This document shows positions 48,337 to 60,700 of a stretch of DNA of 64,000 bases, in pieces. Below the pieces are notes generated by a model that was not told the origin of the DNA, did no database searches, and saw nothing but the letters and a program-made list of their open reading frames with translations. Source of the stretch: Ectocarpus siliculosus (taxonomy: Eukaryota > Sar > Phaeophyceae > Ectocarpales > Ectocarpaceae); NCBI GenBank assembly GCA_000310025.1, contig FN649729.1, positions 1 through 64,000 of the forward strand, in the 5' to 3' direction. Position 1 is the first letter of the stretch, and every line of letters begins with the position of its first letter. A program made the translations under genes and the position numbers.

Positions 48337-49344
48337 GACATGCATGCAAGGAGGAGCTCACGTTTTCTTGTCGCCCGTCCGTGCAGAGCTCTACCACACA
48401 TGCAACAACGCCGTGAAACAATCCACTGCGATGAGAGCCATCGAAGACACATAGTTCTCTATTGCGCGCTCTAAGCAAATTGTTGGCTCGTCTGTTGCGC
48501 CGAAAGAAATAGGCAACACCCACAATCAACCACGACAGACTGCTGTACACTGTAAACGGGCTCCTGCTGGGCACACGCCACATCACACTGTTGTACATAC
48601 TGTAGCTCAGACCACGCAGTTGTAAGCGCCGATCGCCACGGAACCTCTTGGATGCACCCCTCCTCTGAGCGAAGTGCTGCGATATGTTTCTCTTGTTTGT
48701 CGGGGGAAGGCAAACCCTTAGAGGTATAAGCGCGTGCTGCGCACGTGTGAGCTTTTTTCCTTTCTGAGCGAGCGGTGGGTGCCGTATGTGTGTCGTTTGA
48801 AAAAGTCCAGCAATCAATCAATCTGTACACAACCGCGAGCGTGTGTTGTGAGGTGCTGCGCCAACGAGGATCTAGTGCGCGGGCACAAACGGGTCTTGGC
48901 ACCCTCCACCTGCCACTCTTGTGTTTCTGCCACGTTTTGTGGCTTCCTCTGGCGCACACACAAGGTTGTTTGTGTCGTTCGCAGCCCGAATGAAGCCTGC
49001 GGGTTATCTCACGGGGCGGAAAATTCCGAGCAAATGCCCCTACAAAGATCAATGCGAGCAAGATGAAATTTGATCTTTTCTGCGGTCTTTGGGGGCAATT
49101 CGTAAAAGCGAGAGATCAAATTCCTACAGATCTAGCGGTCTTCGGCGCTCGGGTTGATAGAAAAGATCGACATAAAATCGAAATTTGATGTTCGCAAACT
49201 CCGTATATTATTATTATTATTGTAGGACGTCCGCCACCATTTTTCTTCGGCAGTTCTGTGGATCTTCCTGTTCTAACTGTTGGCGTGGATGTCAAGTGTG
49301 GGAGCACCAAAGTAGGACTAGCCCGTATAACAGCAGCAGCAACT

Positions 49345-49635
49345 TGAAGTCACCTGCCCGCAATTAACAAAGAACAAAGAACACACCGCCAAAAAACAGA
49401 AGGAGAGTATCTATGCATATGTATGTATGCGTACCAATGCATTCCTTTGAGTCATGTGTGAATTGGTGAGTTTCACTTCAAATGCAAAGGTTTTCAACGT
49501 GGGGACGACGCCAAAACCATACTCCGTAACAAATAACAACCACAGCGCACTGTCGTAATTAAATAGATAAACCTCGTCTTGCAGCACTGTACCCACTGTT
49601 CTGAAGCATAACGTGGGGGGCGGAGGGATACAATG
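49345..49635. repeat. Dispersed 300 bp repeat, copy 1
   Basis: Shares with 51955-52263 long blocks such as GAACACACCGCCAAAAAACA, TATGCATATGTATGTATGCG and GTTTTCAACGTGGGGACGAC, with small indels. No coding content is seen. Confidence 0.9.
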
Positions 49636-49894
49636 TTTAACTTCGGTTCAACAGCAAAGTGGTACGTAAGGAGGATTCCGACTTTCAACCACCACCACCA
49701 CGTTGTGATCGTCAAGTTTATGACATTTTCTTGCTATTAAGGGGGGGCGGAATAGGGGTATTGACGCTGGCTCTTTTGTCGTACTTTAATCAATCCGACA
49801 TAAACGTGTTCCAATCGATGAGTATTTCACCAAAAGTTTCCCCGAACAGGCTCTTGCGTTCCCGAAAAAAAATAATTTCCCGCTTCTGGAACCG

Positions 49895-49947
49895 GATCGG
49901 GGAAAGGAGTACGCCGGCTGTTTTGGCCCCTGCTCCTTTCCCCGATC
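49895..49947. repeat. Perfect 15 bp inverted repeat (hairpin)
   Basis: GATCGGGGAAAGGAG at 49895-49909 is the exact reverse complement of 49933-49947, with a 23-base loop. Confidence 0.85.
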
Positions 49948-50939
49948 AGGGAATTTGACACAAGGGTCGGGCAGGCGTACCGCAGGCGCTGTAACGTCAC
50001 TGCGAACGCTAGCAACACCTGCCAGACTCACGTCCAGGTCTATTGCGGAGATGGACAAGCGGCAGAAGCCGCGTTTCAGTCCGTTCTTGGTCCAAACCGA
50101 GTCATTGCGTGGTGCCCTCGTATTCAACTGCTGCTGTTGGTGCTGGAGAATATTTTTCAATCACACATAGCAAACACGGAAACAGTACAACGAGTACAGC
50201 AGCAGCGCCAAGACCTCCAACGCGCTGATTACTTCGGCTGTCCATAAGATACTCACTCCCGACGCCGTGCTGCTTCGTGGGTATTGAGGAGTTGGGTGCC
50301 GCTCAAGAAGGTGTGTGAGAGATGTGTGCCACCCCGCCAAACTGCCATTGGAAAAAATGCGGTGAGATGGCCTTTTTTTGGTCGGAGAGAGCAACACCAA
50401 TCCACGGCACCACGCGGCAGTAGAGCAACAGGGCCTCCGACACGCTAATTCTTTCGGATTGTTCATGTATATGATGCTGGCCGTCAGCGCCGGTGCCGCC
50501 CTATGATTGTTGAGCTCGTCTACCTTTGGGCAGGCGGTGGCCAAAGGAGGGAGTCGCACCCGTGAAAAATGAGCCGGCAAATTGAAGAAATCGCAAGCAA
50601 CACCCAGGTTGCGACACTCTGCCCTGCGCCTGTTGCTGCTGAAAACTGAAAACACCAGGCCGGGTGGACGGGATCTTTTTGCCCTTTGTGTCGGGTGCTG
50701 CTCTTTGCGCTTTTGCGCTGCTCTATGGTGAGAAAAATCAAGTCAACCTGTTTTTGGTCGAGCAAAGCGTGTATTCAGCGAAGGAAACGTATTCTTGTGA
50801 TTTCATCACGATTAGGACAAGCGTGAGAAAGGGCCGGTTTTCTTTTCACCGTTCCGTGTTTTTCAACCCGGAAATTGGGTCCCGTTTGGAACGGGCCTAA
50901 GGAAAGAAAACAACCTTCCCACCTGAGAAACCTGGTAAT

Positions 50940-51390
50940 TATTATAGTACAAATGTCAGTAGAGGACGCCATCAGGAGGCGTCGTGCGTGCTGGCACGTT
51001 CAGGTTTGCTACTGGAGCTGAAACGTCGAAGGTCGCAGCAGCCTCTGAAAATAGTCCGATATCTGCGCCGGAACCAAGCGGCATCAAACATTTGTCACAG
51101 CCGTGCTCACCGCCACGGACCGTAAACCCCTGAACAGAGGTCGTCAGCGGTAGCTAGTGTCATCAGCTTCTGCTGCAAACCCGCAGTTCAGGAGATTGGG
51201 GTCAGTGGCGGCGAGCAGAAGCAATAGAAGACACTAGGTGTCGGTCTCATTTCTGGAGATTTGCGGAGATTGCAGGCCGCAACTACGACTCTCGATATCA
51301 ACACCACAGAAGAAGCAGATTTGAGCGCGACAACACGCACCCCGCGCCGCAATAGGATGTCCTCTAGTGATAAAAGTATTAAGAGTATTA
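50940..51390. mobile_element. Foldback element, copy 1
   Basis: About 450 bp related to the foldback element at 55450-55864, but more diverged. Its left arm contains GAAGGTCGCAGCAGCCTCTG and CGGAACCAAGCGGCATC. The right half carries the reverse complement of the centre (GGGGTCAGTGGCGGCGAGC). Ends resemble GTCAGTAGAGGAC and its inverse. It carries no protein, so it would be a non-autonomous DNA transposon. Confidence 0.72.
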
Positions 51391-51899
51391 TGCACCAGGT
51401 TCCTGGCAACACAGAGCTTATTTGAGCGCCTGCCGTTTTGGCTCTTTGACTTGAATTTATAATCGTGCGATTTTTATCTCGTTCGGTGGCGCGTGCAGGT
51501 AGACGCGTGAAAAGTATATTGTGAACATGCCTCTACATACTGCGAGCATCAGCGATTTCTGTTTTTCGCGATGCTTTCCGGCTGGTCTTGTGTGTCTCTC
51601 GTGCGTTTTCTGGTGCTCTTGGTGCTCTTGCGTTTGTTTTCAAAATTTGTCAACATTAAAGTTCGTGTTCTGCCATCCCTTAACAATAGCATGTATCCCT
51701 GATGCAATTGCGCGTCTTTTGAAGTATACTACGCGTTTTGAAGTATACTACGCGTCCGTTAACCCGGCGGGTAAGGTGAGCTATCACCCCCGGAATGTCG
51801 AGGACACTTCCCCCCGTTAAAGACATTTCAAACACAAAAACATGCGTGTCATTAATGAACCGGGGTCGACTGTACAGTCATAAGAGTACAATAGGTTAC

Positions 51900-52263
51900 G
51901 TTTTCAAAAGGTGGGATCAGCCCGTGGTTAACATCAGCAGCGGCACATCACAGTCACCCGCCCGCAAATAACTAAGAACAAAGAACACACCGCCAAAAAA
52001 CAGAAGGAGAGTTTCTATGCATATGTATGTATGCGTGCCAATGCGTTCTATTGAGACATGTGTGAATTGATGTGTTGCACTTCAAGTGCAAAGGTTTTCA
52101 ACGTGGGGACGACGCCAAAACGAAAGTCCGTAGATGACAAAGCCAAAAACTAACAACAACAACAAACTGCTGTTGTAATGGAATACACAATACCTCGTCC
52201 TGCATCACTGCTGCACCCACTGTTCTGAAGTCTAGACTGATGTGGGGGTGGAGTGTTACAATG
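51900..52263. repeat. Dispersed 300 bp repeat, copy 2
   Basis: Second copy of the repeat at 49345-49635. It is preceded by the AAAAGGTGGGATCAGCCC block that also occurs near 47315 and 52815. Confidence 0.9.
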
Positions 52264-52343
52264 CTAAGGGTCACCAGCGAAGTGGTATACTGTAGTAAGG
52301 AGTTTTGATGTATTCGTGCTATGTAGTTTGAATATTCCTGTCG

Positions 52344-52425
52344 CCCCGGTGGTCTAGTTGGTATCCTCGAAACCTTCTTCTTGTAGGGGTCGGGTCAGGA
52401 GTACGAATCCCGGCGTACGCGAGCT
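52344..52425 (+). ncRNA. tRNA-like SINE head or tRNA pseudogene
   Basis: TGGTCTAGTTGG matches an A box (TRGCNNARYNGG). About 40 bases later AGTACGAATCCC resembles a B box (GGTTCGANTCC). A short CCT...AGG stem with a TTCTTCTTG loop sits where an anticodon arm would be. The T arm is irregular, so it is not a good functional tRNA. Downstream sequence without coding content may be a SINE body. Confidence 0.5.
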
Positions 52426-52809
52426 TTCTTACAAAGTGAGTTTTTCTCTCGCTTCCGCTCCTGGCCTACCTAGTGGATAGCGCTACTTCGTGTGTACAGA
52501 GAGGGAACAGAGTGCTGAACTCTTCTCGCATTAAAAATCGAAGGCGACGTACCGCAGGAGGGGAGCGTAGAGAGGGGCCGTTCTGTGTGACCACGGGTTG
52601 GAGTAAACGACACTAATGCTGTTGGCGCTGATTTGAAGTGAAGACAAAAAATAAAAAAACATAAAGTATCCCTAATGCGATTGCGCGTCTTTTGACGTTA
52701 TGCTACGCTTCCGGTGAGATATCATCTTCAAGACACGTACACCCCCGCTTTAAATAAACACTACACGTGTTGACACATGGTAGTCTAGACTACAAGGCAC
52801 CCGTAGCGT

Positions 52810-52950
52810 CCGTTTTTCAAAGTGGGATCAGCCCGTGTAACACATTTAAGTCCCGGTCCGCAAATAACTTCAAGGAGCAAGAAGGGTTGCATATGCGTAC
52901 CAATGCATTCCTTTGAGCCGTGGGTGGACGGATGTGTTCCACGTGCACTA
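52810..52950. repeat. Dispersed repeat, partial copy 3
   Basis: Shares GTGGGATCAGCCCGTG, CCGCAAATAACT and CGTACCAATGCATTCCTTTG with copies 1 and 2, but the middle is shortened. Confidence 0.75.
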
Positions 52951-54551
52951 CTGAAAGAAGTCCAGTACCCAGCCGGTTTTCCTCCACTCACTGAAAAGAC
53001 TCCACCACATCCCGTTCGACTGTGGGTATATCTCGAATGGGTACAAGTAGTCTTTCTATGTGTGCTTTTATTATTCCTTAATTACTACTGCTGTACGCGC
53101 AAATGTAGATATCTGTGATTTACATGCAAATGCTGTAGATATCTAGGGTTAGGGTACATCATGCTCGCCGTGTCTTTCGCCGTGTCTTTGCATGTGTACA
53201 ACAGCAGTAGTCTAGTCTCTTCGCTGCTCTTTCGTGCTGCCGATGCTGGTTGTGTATCTACAATCTTCGTTCAAGACGTCGGAGGAGCCAGCGGAAGCTC
53301 CTGTAATCGGCAGGCGCAGCACGAGGTGCCCCAAAGCCGCGTGTGCGGGGAGCGTGCGTCTGCTTCGAAAGCTGAGAGCATGTAAACATGAAGAAATTAC
53401 AGGAGGATGGATGAACATATTGCACGAAAGAGTCATTGCCCCGCCTATTTTGAATATATCGGACGTCATCACCTACCTGTCGCCTGTCCACTGTTCCCCG
53501 CAAAGCACACGAGTCGCACAGCCGAGTCCTCTCGTATTTCTTCCGTCAGCAGCCACCTCGTGCTAGGCACATCTTCCAGCACCATGACGCAGTAACGGCT
53601 CAGCTAGGAGTGGGTGTCGGGTGCCAGAGGCAGGAGGGCAGATGGCAGATGGCCTCCCAATCCAAAATGGATGATGTGCAGCCCAGCTGGCTTGTGCTAA
53701 ATGCGGCATACCCCTCCCCTACTGAATGGTATTTTTTTGTCAAGGAGGGTAGGGGAACCGCCTTAAAATCAATAACTTTGTCACAGTAGCGTGCCCCCCC
53801 CTCCCGTTTCGCAGAAAAAGCACGAGAGCACCGCAGCAGCGCAGCGAATCTCCAGCTCAAAGGACGGAACGGCCGAGGCGTATAGCCCCCCCCCAACGAT
53901 CAAGGGCCCACCCTACGTCATCACCTGTCGCCTGCCCAGGTACGAAGGGGGATGGTTGCGCTATTGCAAAGGAAGGATGTGTTGGGGCGCCAGGAATTGC
54001 TGAGACTAATTTGGTGCGGCTCTGTTCAGTGCCACGCGAGCCGGAGTCATGTGTGTCGACAGCCGAAGCGATGCGCAGTCTGAGGCTTCACCGTGCTTGC
54101 CCTATACCTCTTTGGGGGTTTTGTCCAGTCCGTATGACTTTGCATTTGCAAGTTCCACGGTCTCTTTGTGTGCAGTCAGCCCGGAGCCACCGCGATTTTA
54201 TCCCGATTCTGCTCCTCGATCCGCCACACATTCACCGTCCGCGTGACACGCATTCACGGTTGTCCCAGTCCCAGTCCCAAGCTTCCCTGAGCGCACACAT
54301 GCCTTCCACCCAACCGTCCACCAGAGGCAGCGCTGCTGCTGTCACACCTCTTGAGTTCCAGCGGTGCGAGAAAAGCTTCCCCTCCAATGGCTTGTTTTGC
54401 AGCAAGTCAAGGTGACGCAAAGCAGGAGCAGCAGTATCTCAAAGCTTCTTTTTTCTGCCTCAGACACATCCCCCCCCCCTCTTTTCTCTTTTCTCTCGCC
54501 CACACACAGCAGCAGCAGTAGTGATCGTCGGAACAAAGCAAGCAAGTCGCC
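52951..54551. other. Upstream region of the BFR1-like gene, no other gene supported
   Basis: A TTAGGG-like tract lies at 53145-53155. The frames at 53234-53566 and 54011-54415 lack motifs. The last 80-100 bases before 54552, with a T/C-rich run and CAG repeats, are probably 5' UTR and promoter of the BFR1-like gene. Confidence 0.45.
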
Positions 54552-54762
54552 ATGGCGGAGACGGAGGTAGCAACCCCCCCCCCGGTGCCCACGGAGGAGC
54601 CTACCGGAAAGGATGTCCCTGATAAAAGGGAGGGGAGGCCCGACCGTCCGAAGCGCGAGCCGGAAGAGGTGCCCGATATGACCGTCGAGGAGGCGCAGAA
54701 GGCTCTCAATGCCTTGCCCAAGGTAAGCAAGCTTCTTGCGTGCCCGCTACACCAGCAGTAGT

Positions 54763-54799
<37 letters not shown>

Positions 54800-57700
54800 G
54801 CACATTATTGCACCGCCTTCCCGCGCTCACCAAAAGGTGGTGTGTGTGATTTTCGACGTCGTGTGTGTGCTTAAGGGGTCTGTGGCGACGAACGGGGCAT
54901 TGGTATAGCGTGTGCCTTGCCTTCGACCGGTAGTACTGCTGTTTGATTTTCATGTACAATGTATGCATATTTGGTGATGGCGTCCGGAGAGATGCGGTGC
55001 ATTATTTTTTAGGATGTGCTACCGGTAGGGTGTCGCACTTCTGTTATAGGGGCGAGGTCGAGAGAACAAGACAGGGAGAAGGGTGACCGCGTTAGGGACG
55101 ACACAGACACGATACATGGCGAAGCCCTGCGTGTGCCTTCCATATTACCAGCTTGTGCATCTCCGTGTCGTTTAAGGGGTGCAGAAGACGAATTTTGATG
55201 TTGACTAATTGTGAAATCAAACACAAGAGCACCAGAAATTCCACAACAGACACACCAGACCAGTAGGAAGGCACCGCGAAATACAGCAATCGTTGAATTC
55301 GCACAGGGCGGCAGTAGAGGCTGCTCAAAACATACATTTCACGCGTCTACCTCCACACGCCTCCTTTGAAATCAAGATAAAAATTCGCACCATTCTAAAT
55401 TCTCGTCAAAAGAGCCAAAACGGAAGGCGCTCAAACAAGGTCAATTTTGAGGGTTAGGTGTCGCATTCGATTGTCATCAGTAGAGGACATCATGCAGATG
55501 CGTCGTGTGTGGTGGCATGTGCAGGTTTGCTCTTGGAGCTGAAATATCGAAGGTCGCAGTAACCTCTGAAAACAGTCCGAAATCTGCGCCGGAACCAAGC
55601 GGCATGCAACATTTGTCACAGCCGTGCTCGCCGCCACTGACCCCAATCTCTTGAACTGCGGGTTTCAGCAGTAGCTAGTGACGGTGATCGCGGCTGTGAC
55701 AAATGTTGGATGCCGCTTGGCTCCGCCGCAGATTTCGGGCAGTTTTCAGAAGTTGCTGCGACCTTCGATATTCAGCTCCAGTAGTAAACTTGAACGTGCC
55801 AGCACGCACGACGCCTCTTCATGGTGTCCTCTACTGATGACAATAGAATCCGACACCTAACCCTGGCGGGAAGGATGTTTTCTTTCTTTGTATAGGATTA
55901 AAGTATGGGGAAAAGAGCCAGCGTCACTACCCCTTTTCTGCACCTCCTTAAGCGGGCCGTTGTACATTTTTTTTTCTTTTGTGCATGTGTTGTACTGGTG
56001 CGGTACCGTGTTCCGTCAATCAGATCATCTTTTTTCGCGCATGAAGACAGAGGCAGCATCGATGTCCCTAGCAATCGGTTCGAAGGCCTTAGCCACTTGT
56101 AGTGTTAGTGGTTCCCGACATTTCACTGCGAACGGTAAGGTCGCTGTGTTGCATGAAATCATCAAAATCATCAAAGCGATTGACTTTTTTTTCGCATACT
56201 GCTGTATGCACCCACACCTACATAGGCAGCATCGCTGTCTCCACCAATCGGTCCGCAGGGCCTATCCCGCCTTAGTCCTTAGTCCTTAATAAGTCAGTCG
56301 TGGTGGTGGTGGTGTGTGACCAGTGACCAGCACCCCCCGAGCGAGTCATGGTGTGTTGTTGCGTTGCGGAAAAACCCTCGCCTTTGTTGGTTGATTTCCC
56401 ATGCACGGCAAGCACCAGTTCGGTACGAAGAGTAGTTATGTTGCAACAAGCGGATGTCACACGCAGCTTCATGACGAAAGATTAAGATTTGGCCATGCCA
56501 CAGCCGCATGCGGAATTGTCCACTAAACTAGATGCATTGCGTCAAAAGGAGTTCATAGAAAGGCAGCAAGTCTGTACAATAGGTAGGCTACACAGCCAGG
56601 AGATAGTACAATGCTGCTTTACTGCTGTACACAGAACTTGACGCCTTGGTTGTGCATGCCATGGACAAGTACCGTACCAGTGTAAAAATGGTGATACCAT
56701 GGTGTGCGCTTGCGCCCTTTTCGTGGGATTGCGGAGTATTTCCGCCCCATCAGTATCTTCAACGGCACCTGCTGTGCGGCAGCTGCGTCAACGTTACAAC
56801 GTAGTCTACCCCGTGTCACCCTTTAATGTCCTCTTGTTACACACGGCGATGTGCACACACCTCAGTAGTGTGCGCTGTATGCATACGCCCTCTCCCTTTT
56901 TGCCCTATTCCCTTCAGCATTCTGTTACAAGCCCCCCCCCCCCCCCCCCAAAAAAAAATTAAAAAAAAAGGTGAAATTTAAGGGGGAAAAGAAGAATTGG
57001 AAAAAGGGGGGGGAAATGTAAAAAAAGAATAAAAAACAAAGTTTTTGTTTTAACATTTTGGGGGGGAAGTTTTGTTAAAATCAAAGGGGAAAGGAAGTTT
57101 GGACTCCAAAAATTGGGGGGAATGGGGGGGGAAAAGGAAAAAAAAAAAACCCCCGGCGGGGTTTGGCGGGAATTAAAGGAATATTGGAATAAAATATAAC
57201 TTGGGGGAAGGTAATTAAAAGCTCAAAGGCCCGGCCTTGGGGCCTGAATGGTGGAACCCCGTGGGGGAGGGGAAAAAAAGGGAAAACAAAAAGGGGTAAA
57301 GAAAAAAAAGAAAGAATGCCCCCAGGAAATATTTTGGGAAGTAAAAAAAACGCGGGAAAAGAATGNNNNNNNNNNNNNNNNNNNNNNNNNNNNNNNNNNN
57401 NNNNNNNNNNNNNNNNNNNNNNNNNNNNNNNNNNNNNNNNNNNNNNNNNNNNNNNNNNNNNNNNNTTTTTGGGGGATTGGGGGGTATTTCCCCCCCCTCA
57501 GTTTTTTTAAGGGCCCCTGTTTTGGGGCAGGGGGGTAAAGGTTAAAAGGTATTTTCCCCCGGGTCCCCCTTTAATTTCCTTTTTTTACCCCGGGGGGGGG
57601 GCCCCCCCCCCAGTGGGGGGGGGGGTTGGCATCCCCCCTTTCCCTTTTTGCCCTTTTCCCTTCACCTTTTTGTTACAAGCCCCCCCCCCCCCCCCCCAAT

Positions 57701-60700
57701 AAATACTTAAAGAGAATGCTGAAGTTTACGGGGGATATGACGATTTGGACACAGCGTGAGGACATGTATACGATGATTAACAACCAATGTTCTTGTTTCA
57801 GCATTCTGGTGGTGACGTTTCGTTAAAGTCAACGTGGATAGGATGTTTGCACTCCAAAACTTGGTGGGATTGGTGGGGCAAAGTGAAAGTATGACACCGC
57901 CCGTCGGTGTTTGCCGGGATTTACAGCAGTATTGTAGTATAGTATAGCTCGTGGCATGCTATTTATAGTCTCAATGTCTCGTCGTTGTGCTCTGACTGTT
58001 GTACCTCGCTGGCGGAGGGCAAGACAAGGTAAACCAAACAGTGTTAATGAAGAATATGAATGATTGCCCCCAGGAATTATTTTGTGACGTAACAGAAGCG
58101 CGCGAGAGGATTGTTATGCCACAAACAAAAGGCTTACCGGTATTTGTAATTATTTGTTTCAAGATATTTCCCGAATACTGCTGTAGTAGGATGGCATGGT
58201 TTTTGTTCATGCCAGGGGAGCCATCTGTTGTACCCTACAGTCTTACAGCAACCAGCATCTTCCCTTCCGACACGTATTTGCATACTCCATATAGTATGGC
58301 TCGGTGAGAATCGGTCATGAAACCAGAGTGCATCATTTGTAGATGAACGTATTTCGGCACTGACTGTAATCTAGATTATTTTGGTGGTGGTGCTGATCTT
58401 TCTCGCTAATCCCGCGTTTGTTGCACCCTGTTTGTTTACCCTCGCGCTTGCCTTGCCGTGCCTTGCCTTCCTGGTGGTTACTCATCCACCCGTGGAATGG
58501 TCCCGTCCCATTCCATCAACTCGATTCAGGCTGAGCCTCAGCCTGACAACGATGAGCACGAGCTACAGGTGGGCGCCATCAACGAGTCGATCAAGAAGAT
58601 CAAGGACGACATCGAAGTCTTGCGGGCCAAGATTGACGAGGCCAGCGAGGCCCGCAGGGGGCAGGGGGTGAGTGACGGAGCTCCCGTGGCCGTAAAGCGG
58701 TGTGGTGGCGTGCGCACTGTGTGTGCCTGTTGGCAACGCGGGTGTGCCGTTTCGATTTTTCCCGAGGTTTGCGTTAACTGCTGTAGTAACTAGGCGTTTT
58801 CTTTTTTGTGTTCATTTTTTTTTTTGCTAATTTACAGGGTGTGTTCGTTGTGTGTGTGTGCGTGTCTGTATTTTTTGGTTATGCTTTCTTCTTTCCTGTT
58901 GCGTGATCTACCGCGAGTTGGTGATGTAAGATAGCCGGACGCGCTTGGCCGTTTGCACTTTCACTTCTCACTGGCACTTGGAAAAACATGACTCCCCCTT
59001 AGATGGCGGGCACAAACCCCTCCAATAGTCGTCACCAGCATCTCGCAACAACGGCAAGCAAGGCTGTGCTTCGATCTGACGTTCGGTTGGATCCCTTGAT
59101 GCTGTACAATGCAGGCAGTACCCGGTTTTGTCTTTTGTTTCGATTCTCCCTTGCACTACGGTCACTGCCTGCCATGTTGTTGTGCTTGAATCCCCGCACG
59201 TGTCGTGTCGTGTCGTGTCGTGTCGTGTGTTTTTTGATTTTTTTTTATTATTATTGATCGGATACAACGGTTAAGTCGTGTGTGTTTTGGTGTTCTGACT
59301 CGCCTTTTCTTTTTTGTATTCTTGTGTTGCTGAAGGACGAGATGGGGGAAGCACGCGCAGTGATGCGTGCCCTGAAGGAGGAGAGGGATGAGATCAGGAG
59401 CCATCTGGACACGATGCAGGTGCGTTCGGCGGGCCTTTGGCCGCGTACCGCTGTAATGCCTCCGGTGATTCCGCTGTGTTCGTGTAACCGTTCGTGTGCT
59501 GCACGGTAACTGTCACTGCCACTGCTGTCGCTGCCTATCTATGGCACGGCGATTGTGTTGGTGCTTTGCCGGGTGCACTTGTAGGTGCTCTGAAATGGGC
59601 GAACGCAGTGGTTTTGCCGGGGTGGGCATGGCGCATGCCGTCGCCACGTTTTGTTATCGAGTGATGATAGTCATGATAGAAGTCGTAGACGTAGAAACTC
59701 CTCGACGGGAGGCATTAGTCAGTCGAAGACGAACTTTTGCGGGGTTCTATAAAGTTGTGTGTGATACATTGTTCGCAACAAACACAAAGAACGTGAACTT
59801 GACAATCATGCATGTATCAACCATCTTGCTCAACGTGTTGTCTGTCTGTCAGGCGGACAGCGCCAGAGCGAAGGCGGCTCTCGAGGGACATGACAAGAGC
59901 CGCAGGGCTCTCCAGTCCAGCCTCAAGTTCAAGACTGTCGGGGAGATCGAGACTCCCTTCCGGCAGATGGAAGCTCCCCAGGTTGGGGCAGTTACGATAT
60001 TTCGTTTTTTTGTTTTTTTGGGGGGGGGGGGGGGGATAGCGACCGAACGAAAATGCATCGTAGCATGTTCGTGAGAACGGTTACGAGAACATGCTCATCC
60101 CCCTGAAGAGATGCGCGTGCAAGAGAGATATGGTTGACATGATGCGATGGTTGAGTGTCGTGCGGTGCCGGTTGGTGTTTGGGTAATCGACGAGCCGGCT
60201 CTCGTGGTTGCGCAGCTGGTACCCTTGGTGCTTTTGATGACGATGTTGATGCGTTAAGGTGCTTCTGGCGGTATTTGATTTCGTGTAGTATGCGGCCGGG
60301 AGGTTGCATTCGACTTTTTTTTGTGACTCGGCGCGGCACTAAAGGGGTGCTGTTGACTTTGGTTGTTGACATGCTTGCACGGCACAAATAGTCCACTTCT
60401 GTATGCGTACAACCTTGTACAATAGCTGTTGTGTCGTGCTGGTGTTTGGTGTGTTCATTTTCCGGACGTGACTGACCCTTGCGTAAGACATTTTTAGCAA
60501 ATGTTTTTTCAACATGCCATTTTTTGTTTTGTGCACTTGAAACCTTTACAGAAGGAATCGCGACCGCACCCCAACTTCTTTACAGGTCCCTGCATGTGTT
60601 GCTGACCGCAAAGGGTGTTTAAGGATACAACCTCTACCCCGTTACTTTCCCCGAGTCCTCTACTTGTACATACCCCTTGACGACAACGCTTGTCTTGTCT

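Noticed and set aside
57248-57545. Open frames across the second N gap
   Set aside because: They read through N and homopolymer-distorted sequence.
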